From NCBI RefSeq assembly GCF_001548475.1, contig NZ_LRUJ01000004.1:124001-188000 (forward strand): a DNA stretch of 64,000 bases. The letters run 5' to 3'. This DNA comes from Bordetella hinzii LMG 13501. GTDB lineage: Bacteria > Pseudomonadota > Gammaproteobacteria > Burkholderiales > Burkholderiaceae_B. The translations under genes were made by a program, and so were the position numbers. The notes beneath the pieces were generated by a model that was not told where the DNA came from, did not search any database, and was given only the letters and a program-made list of their open reading frames with translations. Shown in pieces: positions 42,958 to 54,858 of this stretch (within the stretch, counting starts at the first letter, position 1; every line of letters starts with the position of its first letter).

Positions 42958-43395
42958 TTATGCGTTGGGAGAAAGCGGCTTGTAGGCCACCGCCTTGATC
43001 TCGATGCGCAGCATCGGATGCGGCAGCTGGTGCACGGCCACGGTGGTCCGGGCCGGGCCGTCGTAGTCGAAATACTCGGCGTAGACTTCGTTGTAGCCCT
43101 TGAAATCGCCCATATCGACCAGATAGGCGGACACCTCGACCAGGTCCTTCAAACCGGCGCCGACACTCTCCAGAATCGCCTTGATGTTCTCGATGACCGC
43201 GCGTGTCTGGGCCCGGATGTCGGCGTCGAGCACACCCATGGCGTCGGCCTCGGCCCCCGCGAAGCTGTTGTCGGCGCGGCGCGAACTGGTACCCGAGACA
43301 AAGAGAAAATCGCCGGCCCGCTTGACATGCGGAAACCTGCCGCGCGGCTGCGCCCGTCCCTGGACGACAGCCGATGAAACCGTGTTCTTTTCCAT
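42958..43395 (-). CDS. amnD: 2-aminomuconate deaminase (RidA family)
   Basis: From ATG 43395 the 145-residue protein starts [21 protein letters not shown] and has [39 protein letters not shown] and [20 protein letters not shown]. These match AmnD-type deaminases, a RidA subgroup that converts 2-aminomuconate to 4-oxalocrotonate with release of ammonia. An in-frame ATG at 43410 overlapping the dehydrogenase stop (5 residues longer) is an equally possible start. The gene identity is strong because both neighbours belong to the same pathway. Confidence 0.92.
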   Translation of the reverse strand: MEKNTVSSAVVQGRAQPRGRFPHVKRAGDFLFVSGTSSRRADNSFAGAEADAMGVLDADIRAQTRAVIENIKAILESVGAGLKDLVEVSAYLVDMGDFKGYNEVYAEYFDYDGPARTTVAVHQLPHPMLRIEIKAVAYKPLSPNA

Positions 43396-43402
43396 GGCTT
43401 GC

Positions 43403-44875
43403 TCAGTCATTGGGTGCCGCATCGACGTGGATGCAGACGTTGGTGAGTTCGGAATAAAAGTTCAGCGAGTGCAGGCCGCCCTCCCGGCCGATCCCGGACA
43501 GGCCGCTGCCGCCGAAAGGCGTGCGCAGATCGCGCAGGAACCAGGCATTGACCCAGGCGACGCCGACGTTCATGGACTGGGCGACGCGGTGCGCCTTGTT
43601 GACATTGCTGGTCCAGATCGTCGCGGCCAGCCCATAGGGCGTGGCATTGGCGCGCCGGATGACTTCGGCCTCCGAATCAAAGGGCGTGATATGGCCGATG
43701 GGGCCGAAGATCTCCTCGGACACGCAACGGGCGTCATCGGCCAGCCCGGCGATCAGCGTGGGTTCGACCCAGAAGCCGCCCTCTAGGGCGCCGCCAACAC
43801 GCGGCGTGCCGCCGCCGACGATGAATTGGGCGCCCTCTTCGCGCGCCAGGGCGTAGTAGCTCAGCACCTTGTCGCGGTGCGCCGCCGAGATCAGCGGCCC
43901 CATTTCCGTCGACGGATCGGTGGGATCCCCCAGCCTGATGCGCTTCGCGCGCTCGGCCAGGGCGGCCACGAAGCGATCGTAGATAGGCCGTTCGACGAAA
44001 ATGCGCTCGGAGCACAGGCAGACCTGGCCGCTGTTCAGGAAAGCCGCGCGCGCCATGCCCTCGACGGTCTTCTCGAAATCGCAGTCGGCGAAGATGATGG
44101 CGGCGTTCTTGCCGCCCAGCTCGAAGGACACTGGCTTCACGCCGGCCGCGGCGGCCTGCATGATGGCCGTGCCCGTCTTGGACTCCCCCGTGAAGGTGAT
44201 CGCGCTGATGTCCGGGTGCTTGGTGATGAACTCGCCAGCCGAGTTCGGGCCGAAGCCATGCACCAGATTAAACACCCCTTGGGGCAGGCCTACCGACTGC
44301 ATCACCTCGGCCAGCAGCGTCGCGGTGCCGGGCGTCTCCTCCGACGGCTTGGCCACCACGGCGTTGCCGCAGGCCAGCGCGGGCGCGACCTTCCAGCTAA
44401 ACAGCAACAGGGGCAGATTCCAAGGCGAAATAATGCCGACCACACCCAGCGGCTTGCGCACGGCGTAGTTGATGGCATGGGCGCCATCGGCCAGCTCCGT
44501 GCGAAACGTCTCCAGCGGGGCCGTCTTCAGGATGTCGGCGAAGATGCGGAAATTCGCCGCGCCGCGCGGGATGTCCAGCTTGGAGGCCAGCGACACCGGC
44601 TTGCCGGTATCGCTGACTTCCGCCTCCAGGAAATCCTCCGCGCGCCGGTCGATCTCGTCGGCGATGCGATAGAGCATATCGGCCCGGTCTGCGACCGAGG
44701 CGGCGCCCCAGCCGCGCACGGCCTGGTGACCGGCGGCGACGGCCTCGTCGACCATGGACTCGGTGGCCTCATGCACCTCGGCGAAGCGCAAGCCGGTTGC
44801 CGGATTGACGCCGGCAAACCGTTTCCCGCTTTCGACGAAGCGCCCATTGATGAAATTTCTGTACTGCTTCAACAC
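43403..44875 (-). CDS. amnC: 2-aminomuconic 6-semialdehyde dehydrogenase
   Basis: The 490-residue aldehyde dehydrogenase oxidises 2-aminomuconic semialdehyde, the ring-cleavage product, before it can cyclise to picolinate. The catalytic Cys is in [13 protein letters not shown] and the general base Glu in [30 protein letters not shown] is the NAD region. It resembles XylG/DmpC/AmnC. GTG 44875 (AAGGAG, 5-nt spacing) is taken as start; TTG 44872 with 8-nt spacing is an alternative. No ATG is available nearby. Confidence 0.92.
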   Translation of the reverse strand: MLKQYRNFINGRFVESGKRFAGVNPATGLRFAEVHEATESMVDEAVAAGHQAVRGWGAASVADRADMLYRIADEIDRRAEDFLEAEVSDTGKPVSLASKLDIPRGAANFRIFADILKTAPLETFRTELADGAHAINYAVRKPLGVVGIISPWNLPLLLFSWKVAPALACGNAVVAKPSEETPGTATLLAEVMQSVGLPQGVFNLVHGFGPNSAGEFITKHPDISAITFTGESKTGTAIMQAAAAGVKPVSFELGGKNAAIIFADCDFEKTVEGMARAAFLNSGQVCLCSERIFVERPIYDRFVAALAERAKRIRLGDPTDPSTEMGPLISAAHRDKVLSYYALAREEGAQFIVGGGTPRVGGALEGGFWVEPTLIAGLADDARCVSEEIFGPIGHITPFDSEAEVIRRANATPYGLAATIWTSNVNKAHRVAQSMNVGVAWVNAWFLRDLRTPFGGSGLSGIGREGGLHSLNFYSELTNVCIHVDAAPND

Positions 44876-44928
44876 GAATGCTCCTTGGGGCAAATACGGG
44901 CCCGCTGCGCAAGCCCTGCGGATACGCG

Positions 44929-45741
44929 CTACTGGAGCTGGAACTCCACGACAGCGCCGGCGCTGCCGTATAGCGGGGCATACTCATGCACGACGGCCTG
45001 CCGATAGCCTTCGCCCATCGCGCCGAGCAGCCAATGAAAGTGCTTCAGGCCCATGTCCGGACGCGCCTGCTCGGCATATTCGGGCAGCATGGCGCGCAGG
45101 GCCTGCCGATCGCCGCTTTCCATGAGGCCGAGCAGCTTGCGGTTCCACGTGTCATCGCTCTCTGACAAGAAGCGGTCTTCGTGCAGGTCGATGTTTTCGC
45201 GGAACATATTGTTGGACAGGCCGCCGATGCCGACCACGGCCACGCGCTTGTCCTGCAAGGCGGAGGCGGCAAGCGCGCCCAGCTGTTCGGTCTGCCCGCC
45301 GCTGTGGTAAAGATTGTTGGCGGCGGCCACGACAGGCAGCGCCGGCGTCCCGAAGCCCATCAGCGTGGTGGCGGTGATGGTGCCGGTATCGATCGGAAAC
45401 TGGTCATAGTCCACGCCGCGCGCCTTGATGCCGGCGCGGTTGCAGGCCTCGACGCAGCGCTGCGCCAGGGCCGACTCGGAGCGGATATCGAAGGGCTGCT
45501 CGCCGAACTCGTGCCAGTTTTCGTCGACGTGCAGGCCCGTGCTGCGCGGCCTCGTGATCCAGAGCTGGTCCAGCACCGCGAACCACTGCGTGGAATAAAC
45601 CAGCACGCAATCCGGCCGGGACGCCGCCAGCGACTTCCCCGCTTTGCCCAGGGCCTCGCGAAGACGGCCCCAGGGCGCGATGTCGGGCCGCAGCTGCGGC
45701 AGCGGGCTGCCGGGAACAAGAAACGCCGATACGATGGTCAT
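44929..45741 (-). CDS. amnA: 2-aminophenol 1,6-dioxygenase alpha subunit
   Basis: The 270-residue LigB-fold protein is the structural partner of the catalytic subunit upstream. Where the beta subunit has the metal ligands HPPH and HSPHW, this one has PGSPLP and YSTQW, so both iron-binding histidines are absent, as in known AmnA. GVDYDQFPIDTGTITATTLM and AVVGIGGLSNNMF fit the family. It follows the beta gene by 29 nt. It should form an alpha2beta2 enzyme. Confidence 0.93.
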   Translation of the reverse strand: MTIVSAFLVPGSPLPQLRPDIAPWGRLREALGKAGKSLAASRPDCVLVYSTQWFAVLDQLWITRPRSTGLHVDENWHEFGEQPFDIRSESALAQRCVEACNRAGIKARGVDYDQFPIDTGTITATTLMGFGTPALPVVAAANNLYHSGGQTEQLGALAASALQDKRVAVVGIGGLSNNMFRENIDLHEDRFLSESDDTWNRKLLGLMESGDRQALRAMLPEYAEQARPDMGLKHFHWLLGAMGEGYRQAVVHEYAPLYGSAGAVVEFQLQ

Positions 45742-45770
45742 GTGATTTCCCCTTTTCTTTTGGCGCGCCG

Positions 45771-47197
<1,427 letters not shown>

Positions 47198-47278
47198 GGG
47201 AGCCGGCCATGAAACATGGTATTTACCCTTTATATGGTTTCCCTATGTTTTTTCTGGGCTTCTCTCAGGCTAGCACTA

Positions 47279-47305
47279 TGTACGTACACATGCTATTGTA
47301 ACAAT
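47279..47305. promoter_or_regulatory. Palindromes before the MarR gene
   Basis: TGTACGTACA (47279-47288) is a perfect 10-nt palindrome and ATTGT-A-ACAAT (47295-47305) a perfect 5-1-5 dyad. Both lie just upstream of the MarR start codon in the otherwise AT-rich 198-bp gap. They are candidate autoregulatory sites of a MarR dimer. Confidence 0.45.
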
Positions 47306-47323
47306 GCTGGATCCCAGCGTAAT

Positions 47324-47887
47324 ATGCCCACTAGCCCAAGGAACAAGCTCAGCACGATGCCCCGTACCCGTTCAGCCCGCCCCGAACGTCCGCCTGCCTC
47401 GCCCGCGAAGCTCGCCCCGGAAGTGCACGCCTTATTGCAGAATTTCCGGCTCGAAGACGTGCCGTCCCATCTGCTGCGGCGCGCCCATTTCAAGGCCGAG
47501 GAAATCTTCGCCAACACCTTCTCCGGCGAAAGCGTCACGCCCAGGCAAAAGGCGGCCCTGATCCTGCTCTATCAAGATCCGGGACTGAGCCAGAACTCCC
47601 TGGCCGAACGCCTGGCCATGGACCGCAACACCGTCGCCGAGATGGTCAAGCGCATGCATCACGGCGGCCTGATCGAGCGCCGGCCATCGCCGACGGACGC
47701 GCGCGCCTACCAGCTCTATGTGGCGCCGGCCGGCGTGGCGCTGCTGTCGCGCATCATGCCGCGCGACGTCGCGGTCGAGGACGAGCTGCTGGCCCGCCTG
47801 CCCGAGGAATACCGGGGGCTCTTCGTGAAATGCCTGCGCCTGATCGCCGACGACCGCGGCGAGACGCAGCGGCCCCATGCCGACTGA
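47324..47887 (+). CDS. MarR-family regulator, probable repressor of the aminophenol operon
   Basis: From ATG 47324 the protein has 187 residues. The winged helix is clear (LSQNSLAERLAMDRNTVAEM, KRMHHGGLIERRPSPTDARA), within the MarR all-helical dimer fold. A second ATG at 47357 is possible; neither has an ideal ribosome site, and the stretch before it reads as noncoding. It is divergent from the RidA-amnBA operon across a gap with three dyads, the standard layout for MarR repressors of aromatic catabolism. Confidence 0.85.
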   Translation: MPTSPRNKLSTMPRTRSARPERPPASPAKLAPEVHALLQNFRLEDVPSHLLRRAHFKAEEIFANTFSGESVTPRQKAALILLYQDPGLSQNSLAERLAMDRNTVAEMVKRMHHGGLIERRPSPTDARAYQLYVAPAGVALLSRIMPRDVAVEDELLARLPEEYRGLFVKCLRLIADDRGETQRPHAD

Positions 47888-47915
47888 CACATCCCCCGGC
47901 CGGCATGCCGGAGGT

Positions 47916-47946
47916 AAAAAAAAGCATCGCGCCGGCGGCGCGATGC
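47916..47946 (-). terminator. Intrinsic terminator of groESL
   Basis: On the minus strand GCATCGCGCC-GCC-GGCGCGATGC forms a perfect 10-bp stem and is followed at once by TTTTTTTT. It begins 26 nt after the groEL stop. This is the clearest canonical terminator in the window. Confidence 0.92.
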
Positions 47947-47972
47947 CCAGGACCACGGCCGGCTCGCCGGCG

Positions 47973-49625
<1,653 letters not shown>

Positions 49626-49943
49626 TCAGGCCGCCTTCTTCAATTGAGCGTCTTGCGAAGTGAGCACGGCGAGGACATCCTCTTCGCGCATGACGAGCAG
49701 TTCCTCGCCATCGACCTTCACGGTCTGGCCGGCATACTTGCCGAAAAGCACCTGGTCGCCCACGGCAAGCTCCAGCGGTTGCAGCGAACCGTCTGCGTGA
49801 CGCTTGCCCTGGCCCACCGCCAGGACCTCGCCTTGTTCCGGCTTTTCCGCGGCCGAGTCCGGGATGACGATGCCGGAAGCTGTCTTGCGTTGCTGTTCGA
49901 TTCGCTTGACGATAATCCGGTCGTAAAGGGGACGGATCTTCAT
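49626..49943 (-). CDS. groS: Co-chaperonin GroES
   Basis: The 105-residue co-chaperonin has [20 protein letters not shown] and the mobile loop [16 protein letters not shown]. It is about ten residues longer than the usual 95, because of a C-terminal tail ([11 protein letters not shown]). TTTAGGAGATTGAGTC gives a good ribosome site for ATG 49943. It caps the GroEL ring encoded 30 nt downstream. Confidence 0.95.
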   Translation of the reverse strand: MKIRPLYDRIIVKRIEQQRKTASGIVIPDSAAEKPEQGEVLAVGQGKRHADGSLQPLELAVGDQVLFGKYAGQTVKVDGEELLVMREEDVLAVLTSQDAQLKKAA

Positions 49944-50050
49944 GACTCAATCTCCTAAAGTCTTGATCATCAAAAAGTGAATGCCGGCGCGCTGCCGCGA
50001 CAGGACGCGGCGGCCTCGCCGTACAGCCCGGGAAGGGTGCGCGAAAAAAC

Positions 50051-50076
50051 TATGGGCGTCCGCCAACCGCTTCAAG
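50051..50076 (-). promoter_or_regulatory. Sigma32-type heat-shock promoter of groESL
   Basis: On the minus strand CTTGAA (50071-50076), a 14-nt spacer and CCCATA (50051-50056) match the sigma32 consensus (CTTGAAA, then CCCCATNT). It lies about 110 nt upstream of the groES start. I see no CIRCE element, so control is probably by RpoH. Confidence 0.75.
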
Positions 50077-50102
50077 AGGGGGACAATGATTCAAAATGCA
50101 AC

Positions 50103-50723
50103 TTAACGAATCAAAAAATCTCTTCCGCGCCCCAAGCGGTACACGACCTTGCGCCGCAGTTCCCGTCCCTCGGGTTGCAGCGGGACGGGACAGGGCGCGG
50201 AGCGCCCGCCGTCGGCATCCAGGGTGCCGTCGTCGCCCTCTGTTTGGCTCCACAGCCCGCCCTTGCGAGGCCGGAACAGCCACCGCACATAGCCCCGCCG
50301 GGCGGCCAGTTCAAGCAGTGCTTGCTGATCCGGCGCCTCGACGACGACAGCCTCGCCCGCTTGCCGGACATCTGAATAATCCGCGAACGCCCTGCGGCAG
50401 GCCAGCGCTTCGGACACCGGCGCATTGAGGCGCCACCATGCGGGCCGCGCCACACGCTCCACGTCCCAGGCGCCCAGCCGCCATGCCGCCTCCAGCATTG
50501 CGCGGTCGATGACGGCATAGTCGTCCCAGCGTTGATTGATCTGCATGGCGGAACCGGCCACGGAGCGCAAGGCCCCGGCGGCGGCCTCATTGCGGTGGAA
50601 TCCATGCCAATGCAGGATCAGCATGATCGGCGTATCCGCCTTTTGCGTCGCGCTCAGGCTGACGGCATAAAGCGGCAGCCGCAGCGCGGCGGTGTGCGAA
50701 GTGATGGTCTCAAGGATATCCAT
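50103..50723 (-). CDS. Unknown protein upstream of groESL
   Basis: I do not recognise this 206-residue protein. It starts MDILETITSHTAALRLPLYA with IMLILHWHGF near residue 35, and is soluble with many Trp and Arg residues (ARPAWWRLNAP, RGYVRWLFRPRKGGLW). The stop lies 27 nt before the heat-shock promoter, so it is not part of the chaperone operon transcript. The frame has high-GC codon use like its neighbours, and homogeneous hydrophobic spacing supports a real gene. Confidence 0.65.
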   Translation of the reverse strand: MDILETITSHTAALRLPLYAVSLSATQKADTPIMLILHWHGFHRNEAAAGALRSVAGSAMQINQRWDDYAVIDRAMLEAAWRLGAWDVERVARPAWWRLNAPVSEALACRRAFADYSDVRQAGEAVVVEAPDQQALLELAARRGYVRWLFRPRKGGLWSQTEGDDGTLDADGGRSAPCPVPLQPEGRELRRKVVYRLGRGRDFLIR

Positions 50724-50803
50724 TCGCTGACTCCAACGACGTTGCAGCCCAGGCTGCGTCAGGCATATCGTTGCTCTAAATTTATCGTGTCGGATGCGGC
50801 CGC

Positions 50804-51235
50804 TCAAGCCGGGGGGCTCCAACGCGGTGCGGGCCCGCCCCCGCGCGATGCTGGCGGAAATTGTCGGGGCAGCGGAACGATTGAAGCCGCAAGCTGCAGG
50901 CGGCCTTGCTCGCCGCGAAGACAGTCCAGGAATGCGGCGGTCAAGTTCGATGAGGCCTGCTGTTGCGCCGCCAGGAGGTAGCGGGAGAAGACGACCGCCG
51001 GCGCAAACGGCAGGCTGACCACGCCCGGAATCTTCAAATGCCGCATCACCAGCGGGTTGATCACGCTTACCCCCGATCCCATCGCCACCATGCGGCAGAT
51101 GGTGGCTGCGTAGGGCGTATCCAGGATGAGCTTGCGGCGATCCGGCTCGAAAGCGGCATCGACCGCCGCCCGGGTGCCATCGCCCTGCGTCAATGAAACA
51201 AAGGGCTCTCCATCCAGGTCATGGGCATTGACTGC
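50804..51235 (-). pseudogene. C-terminal half of a LysR-type regulator gene
   Basis: The frame reads DLDGEPFVSLTQGDGTRAA, CRMVAMGSGVSVINPLVM and FSRYLLAAQQQASSNLTAAF, which is the second half of a LysR effector domain. The DNA-binding half is absent. At about 51230 the sequence becomes IclR-like in another frame (see the next entry). The remnant has no start of its own, so it is broken. Confidence 0.82.
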
Positions 51236-51591
51236 ACATGGTAGGCGGCGCTCTCGCCGGTGGCCGCGACCAGGTCGCACAGCACCGGCATCACGATGCA
51301 CTCCAGCAAAAAAGACGCCGCGTACAGGCCGTGCAGGCGCGCCACCTCCGGTCCCAGCGCATAGCGGCCGTCATCCAGGCGCTGGACCCATCCGGCATGC
51401 GCCAGCGAAGCCAGCAAGCGCAGCACGGTGCTCTTGTACAGCTGGGTGCGTTCGGTCAGCTCGACCAGCGACAGCGCCGAATCCCTTTCCCCGAATACCG
51501 GCATCAGGCTCAAGGCCCGGTCCACCGCGGCGACGCCGCCCTCGGCGGCATCGCGGTCGACCGGCGATTCCGTAGCGGCTTTACGCGGCAT
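51225..51591 (-). pseudogene. N-terminal half of an IclR-family regulator gene
   Basis: From ATG 51591 the product begins MPRKAATESPVDRDAAEGGV and has the IclR helix-turn-helix (LSLVELTERTQLYKSTVLRL, LASLAHAGWVQRLDDGRYAL) and the start of the effector domain, ESAAYHVQ. At that point the similarity ends, the frame runs on for about 13 residues into LysR sequence and stops at 51190. The ligand domain is lost. It looks like a deletion joining an IclR gene to a LysR gene. Confidence 0.82.
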
Positions 51592-51607
51592 GGGGGCTCC
51601 TGCATTC

Positions 51608-51763
51608 CATCTTTTAGACGCCCGGGGCAATGTCAGCCACTTCCCGCGCAGCCCTGGCGGCCAGACCGTGACCAACATCGCGGTCACGACTGATGGCGGC
51701 TCGGTGGTGATGACCGGATCGGCCACCGGATGCCTGCTGCGCGCGCCCTTGCCGGCGCCCTAG
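51608..51763 (+). pseudogene. C-terminal stub of an SMP-30/gluconolactonase-like gene
   Basis: On the plus strand the 51 codons before TAG 51761-51763 read LLDARGNVSHFPRSPGGQTV, TNIAVTTDGGSVVMTGSATG and CLLRAPLPAP. This matches the last blade of SMP-30/LRE-family lactonases (VTNIAFGG..LYITG..G..LRA.LP). Upstream the sequence is the IclR fragment on the other strand, so most of the gene is missing. The call rests on a short stretch. Confidence 0.6.
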
Positions 51764-51810
51764 CCTGCCCTGCCTGCCGCCACGGTTGCCGTCGAAAGCG
51801 GCGGTGGCCG

Positions 51811-52584
51811 TCAGGCCGGGTCTTGAGCGTTGGATGGGTCTTGCCTCGCGCCATCGCAGCGACGCAGCCAGCCCGTCATCGCCGCGGCCAGCTTGTCCGG
51901 CGTCTCCAGCGGCACGAAATGGCCGGCGTCCGGCACTATCAGCAACTGGCAGCCCGGGATCCCTTCGGCCAATTCGCGCTGCAGGGCCGGCGGATTGATG
52001 GCGTCTTGGGCGCCGCCCACGACCAGCGCCGGCAGCCGCAAGCCGGGCAAGGCCGGCAAGCTGTCGCGGCGGTGGATCGCGATCTCGATCTGGTCCGCAT
52101 AGCGTTGCAGGCCCGCCCGTTCCGCCATGGCGACAATGTGCTCGCGCAGGGGTGTGTCGCCCAGGGCGGCGCGCGCCACATAGCGCGGCCATAGATGCGC
52201 GCGGACATAATCACCCAGCCCGAGCTCGCCGGCCAGGCGCAGCGTTTCGCGCCGCGCCGGCGCCTGGCCGGGCGGCAGGCCGCGCCCATTGCCCGCGATG
52301 AGGCAAAGACCCGCCACGCGGTCCGGCATGCGGCGCGCCAGCGCCAGCGCCACGATGGCTCCCAGCGAGAAGCCAGCCAAGGCGAAGCGCCGTGGCAGCC
52401 GGGCCGCCAGCTGCTCGCAGGCCTGGGCGACGCTGCGGCCGGCGAGCGGCCACGGCCGCGCGCGCGCCGCCAGCACGGCATCGCGCGCGAGCGTGGACGA
52501 CCATAGCGTCTCGTCGCACAGCGTGCCTGGCAACAGCACCAGGGGCAGGCCGCTATCGCGATCAGTCGGCAAATCCCACTCCAT
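51811..52584 (-). CDS. Alpha/beta hydrolase
   Basis: The 257-residue hydrolase has the nucleophile elbow GFSLGAIVAL, a late Asp in GGAQDAINPP and the catalytic His in PDAGHFVPLETPD. It overlaps the upstream double-cupin gene by 23 nt, so the two are coupled. It may hydrolyse a lactone or ester in the pathway controlled by the LacI protein. It is PcaD-like in size, but I see no specific signature for enol-lactone hydrolases. Confidence 0.8.
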   Translation of the reverse strand: MEWDLPTDRDSGLPLVLLPGTLCDETLWSSTLARDAVLAARARPWPLAGRSVAQACEQLAARLPRRFALAGFSLGAIVALALARRMPDRVAGLCLIAGNGRGLPPGQAPARRETLRLAGELGLGDYVRAHLWPRYVARAALGDTPLREHIVAMAERAGLQRYADQIEIAIHRRDSLPALPGLRLPALVVGGAQDAINPPALQRELAEGIPGCQLLIVPDAGHFVPLETPDKLAAAMTGWLRRCDGARQDPSNAQDPA

Positions 52585-53701
52585 GGGCGGTAAGCGGCAA
52601 CAACCGCCGTTCGCTCAGGTAGCCGCCAGGATCCAGCGTGACGCCGCGCTCCTCCGCCTGCCGCAGCGCGCCGGCGTCCCACACCAGCCGCTTGCGGGCG
52701 TCGCCGCTGGCCACCAGCGACAGCAGCGCGGGGCGGTCTCCGGCCTGCCGGATCTCGCGCCATACCTCCGCCGGCAGGGAATAGACACCCTGCGCCTCGA
52801 CACGGATCGCGACGGCCTGGTCCGGCTTGTTCAGGATGATGTCGACCGCGCCTTCGAACACCAGCAGGACGAGCTTGCCATGCAGAAGATGGCGCCCCGT
52901 GGATGCCCCCTTGCCCAGGCGCAGCCAATCCACCGAGAAACCATGGACATCCAGCATGGGCGCCCGTTGCCGCGCATCCTCGCTCAAGCCATGGCCGATC
53001 ACCGGCGCCAGTTCGCATCCCGGCGAGGCGCCCAGCAAGGCATGCGAGGACCAGTCCAGGTCCGCGCCGCGCTGCAGCCGCGCGCGCATGGCCCGCGCGT
53101 CGTACCGGGGCAAGGCATCCAGGTCCGCCTGAGATAAGGGTTCGACCAGCGGCCCCTCCGGCGGCCGGCCCGGCGCGCCTTCGATCAGGCTGTTGTCCTG
53201 CCCCAGATATAGCCCGTATCCCGCCGCCGCCTTGAGCACGTCGGGATGCCAGATGATGCCGCCCGTGTCGTCTCCGCCCAGCGCCGTGAAAATCCAGCCC
53301 TTGTCCTCGCCCACATTGGAAAACCCGCGGAATATCCAGGTGGGGATGCTCAGGACGTCGCCCGGCCCGCCTTCTATCTCGCCGGCCTGCTCTCCCACGC
53401 CCCACCGGAACCGCCAGCGCCCGCTGTGGATCAGGAAGACTTCCGCCGTGAAGTGCAGGTGCAGGTTGTTCGTCACGCCGGGCGGCATCGCCGCGGCGCC
53501 CACGCTGAAGCCGTGCGGCTCGGTCAAATTGACCACCTGGTCCTTCGATTGCGTGACACCGGCGCCGATGATCGAGTAGTTTTCCTTCTGGTCGGAACCG
53601 GGCAGCTTGCAATCGATGAAGGCAAGCTTGCAGGCGACCATGGCGCTTCGGGGCACCGCCCGGCGCTCGGCCTGCGCCGCTTGCAATACGACTTCTTTCA
53701 T
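52562..53701 (-). CDS. Double-cupin domain protein
   Basis: The 379-residue protein has two cupin barrels. The first carries motif 1 in NNLHLHFTAEVFLIHSGRW and motif 2 in GDVLSIPTWIFRGFSN. The second carries GRHLLHGKLVLLVFEGAVD and YSLPAEVWREI with weaker metal ligands. The layout resembles gentisate-dioxygenase-like bicupins but I cannot name the reaction. GGAGGAA lies 5 nt before ATG 53701. It is divergent from a LacI gene with a shared palindrome in the gap. Confidence 0.78.
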   Translation of the reverse strand: MKEVVLQAAQAERRAVPRSAMVACKLAFIDCKLPGSDQKENYSIIGAGVTQSKDQVVNLTEPHGFSVGAAAMPPGVTNNLHLHFTAEVFLIHSGRWRFRWGVGEQAGEIEGGPGDVLSIPTWIFRGFSNVGEDKGWIFTALGGDDTGGIIWHPDVLKAAAGYGLYLGQDNSLIEGAPGRPPEGPLVEPLSQADLDALPRYDARAMRARLQRGADLDWSSHALLGASPGCELAPVIGHGLSEDARQRAPMLDVHGFSVDWLRLGKGASTGRHLLHGKLVLLVFEGAVDIILNKPDQAVAIRVEAQGVYSLPAEVWREIRQAGDRPALLSLVASGDARKRLVWDAGALRQAEERGVTLDPGGYLSERRLLPLTAHGVGFAD

Positions 53702-53765
53702 TGCATTTCCTCCATGCGGCATGACCTGGCGCCGCTCATTGACCAATGTGTGCTGCACGCTGCGG

Positions 53766-53790
53766 TATAGTGCTCGTGCATTCGAATGCA
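53766..53790. promoter_or_regulatory. LacI operator TGCATTCGAATGCA with divergent promoters
   Basis: TGCATTCGAATGCA (53777-53790) is a perfect 14-nt palindrome. For the LacI gene TATAGT (53766-53771) is a good -10, placing the palindrome at the start of transcription. For the cupin operon, TTGCAT (53786-53791) and TATACC (53764-53769) on the minus strand give a 16-nt-spaced promoter whose -35 overlaps the palindrome. The same 14 bases occur again at 59030. Confidence 0.8.
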
Positions 53791-53835
53791 ATACCGGCAA
53801 AACAAATATCCGCGCCGCAAGCCACGGACACCGCC

Positions 53836-54846
53836 ATGCCCATACCGAAATCTCCCCGCCCGCGCGCCACCTCCTACGACGTCGCCATCGCCGCCGGCGT
53901 CGCGCAATCCACGGTGTCGCGCTGCTTCCAGGCCGGCAGCAACATCTCGGAAGAGACGCGCAAGCACGTGCTCACGGTGGCCCAGCGGCTCGGCTACACG
54001 CCTAATTCGCTGGCGCGCTCGCTCATTACGCGGCGCTCGAACGTGATAGGCGTCCTGGTGACCCGCTACACCCTGCACGGCACGCCGAGCCTGCTCTATA
54101 CGCTGGGCGACGAGCTCGCCCTGGCCGGGCAGCATATGATCCTGCTGCCCGTCGATGACGACTCGGGTGTCCAGGAGGCGCTGCGTGGCCTGGGCGGCTA
54201 TCCGCTGGACGGACTGATCGCCTGCGCGTCCATGCAGCCGGCCGATATCGAAAACCTGGCGGCCCGCGGCGTGCCGGTGCTGTTCTTCAACCGGCAGTCC
54301 GGTTCCCCCCATGCTGACAGCGTCTCCACGGATCATGGCGCGGCGGCGCGCCAATTGGCCCGCGACATGGCGGCCGCCGGCGGCCGGGATTTCCTCTGCC
54401 TGAGCGGGCCCGCGTCTTCGCCCGTGGGCCGCGAGCGCATCAAGGGTTTTCAGGCCGGCTTGCGCGCCGCGGGGCGGCCCGCGCCCCGGGTCCTGGATGG
54501 AGGGTTCTCCTACGACCAGGCGCGCGCCGTCTTCCTGGATGCTATGCGCGAAGGCGCTCCGCCCGACGCGGTGTTCTGCGCCAATGACCAGATGGCTATG
54601 GGCGTCATCGACGCCTGCCGCCATCAACTGGGCTGGCCCGTTCCGGGCCGCCTGATGGTGGCCGGCTTCGACGACGTGCCGGAAGGCGCCCGCCCGCCCT
54701 ACCGGATCACGACCATCCGCCAGCCGATCGAAACCATGGCGCGCCGCGCCGTGGAGCTGCTGCTGGCGCGACGGCAGCAGCCCGGCCGAGCCGCGCTCAT
54801 CGAGCGGTATCCCGGCGAACGAGTGGTGCGCGAGTCGGCGCTTTGA
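53836..54846 (+). CDS. LacI-family regulator of the cupin/ABC genes
   Basis: The 336-residue repressor has the LacI headpiece (ATSYDVAIAAGVAQSTVSRC; hinge GYTPNSLARSLITRRSNVIG) and a periplasmic-binding-protein-like core with CANDQMAMGVIDACR and VAGFDDVPEGARPPYRITT. It is divergent from the double-cupin operon and convergent with the ABC operon. Two copies of one palindrome before both operons suggest it controls all of them, with a sugar or polyol-like effector. Confidence 0.9.
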   Translation: MPIPKSPRPRATSYDVAIAAGVAQSTVSRCFQAGSNISEETRKHVLTVAQRLGYTPNSLARSLITRRSNVIGVLVTRYTLHGTPSLLYTLGDELALAGQHMILLPVDDDSGVQEALRGLGGYPLDGLIACASMQPADIENLAARGVPVLFFNRQSGSPHADSVSTDHGAAARQLARDMAAAGGRDFLCLSGPASSPVGRERIKGFQAGLRAAGRPAPRVLDGGFSYDQARAVFLDAMREGAPPDAVFCANDQMAMGVIDACRHQLGWPVPGRLMVAGFDDVPEGARPPYRITTIRQPIETMARRAVELLLARRQQPGRAALIERYPGERVVRESAL

Positions 54847-54858
54847 CGTCTCCATGGC

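Noticed and set aside
47216-47323. An N-terminal extension of the MarR protein back to 47216
   Set aside because: The extension is Cys- and Leu-rich, lies in AT-rich DNA with palindromes and aligns with no MarR protein; it is the control region.
51811-52584. The alpha/beta hydrolase as the missing pcaD
   Set aside because: It has a generic GFSLG elbow and no enol-lactone hydrolase signature, and its operon partner is a bicupin gene under LacI-type control.
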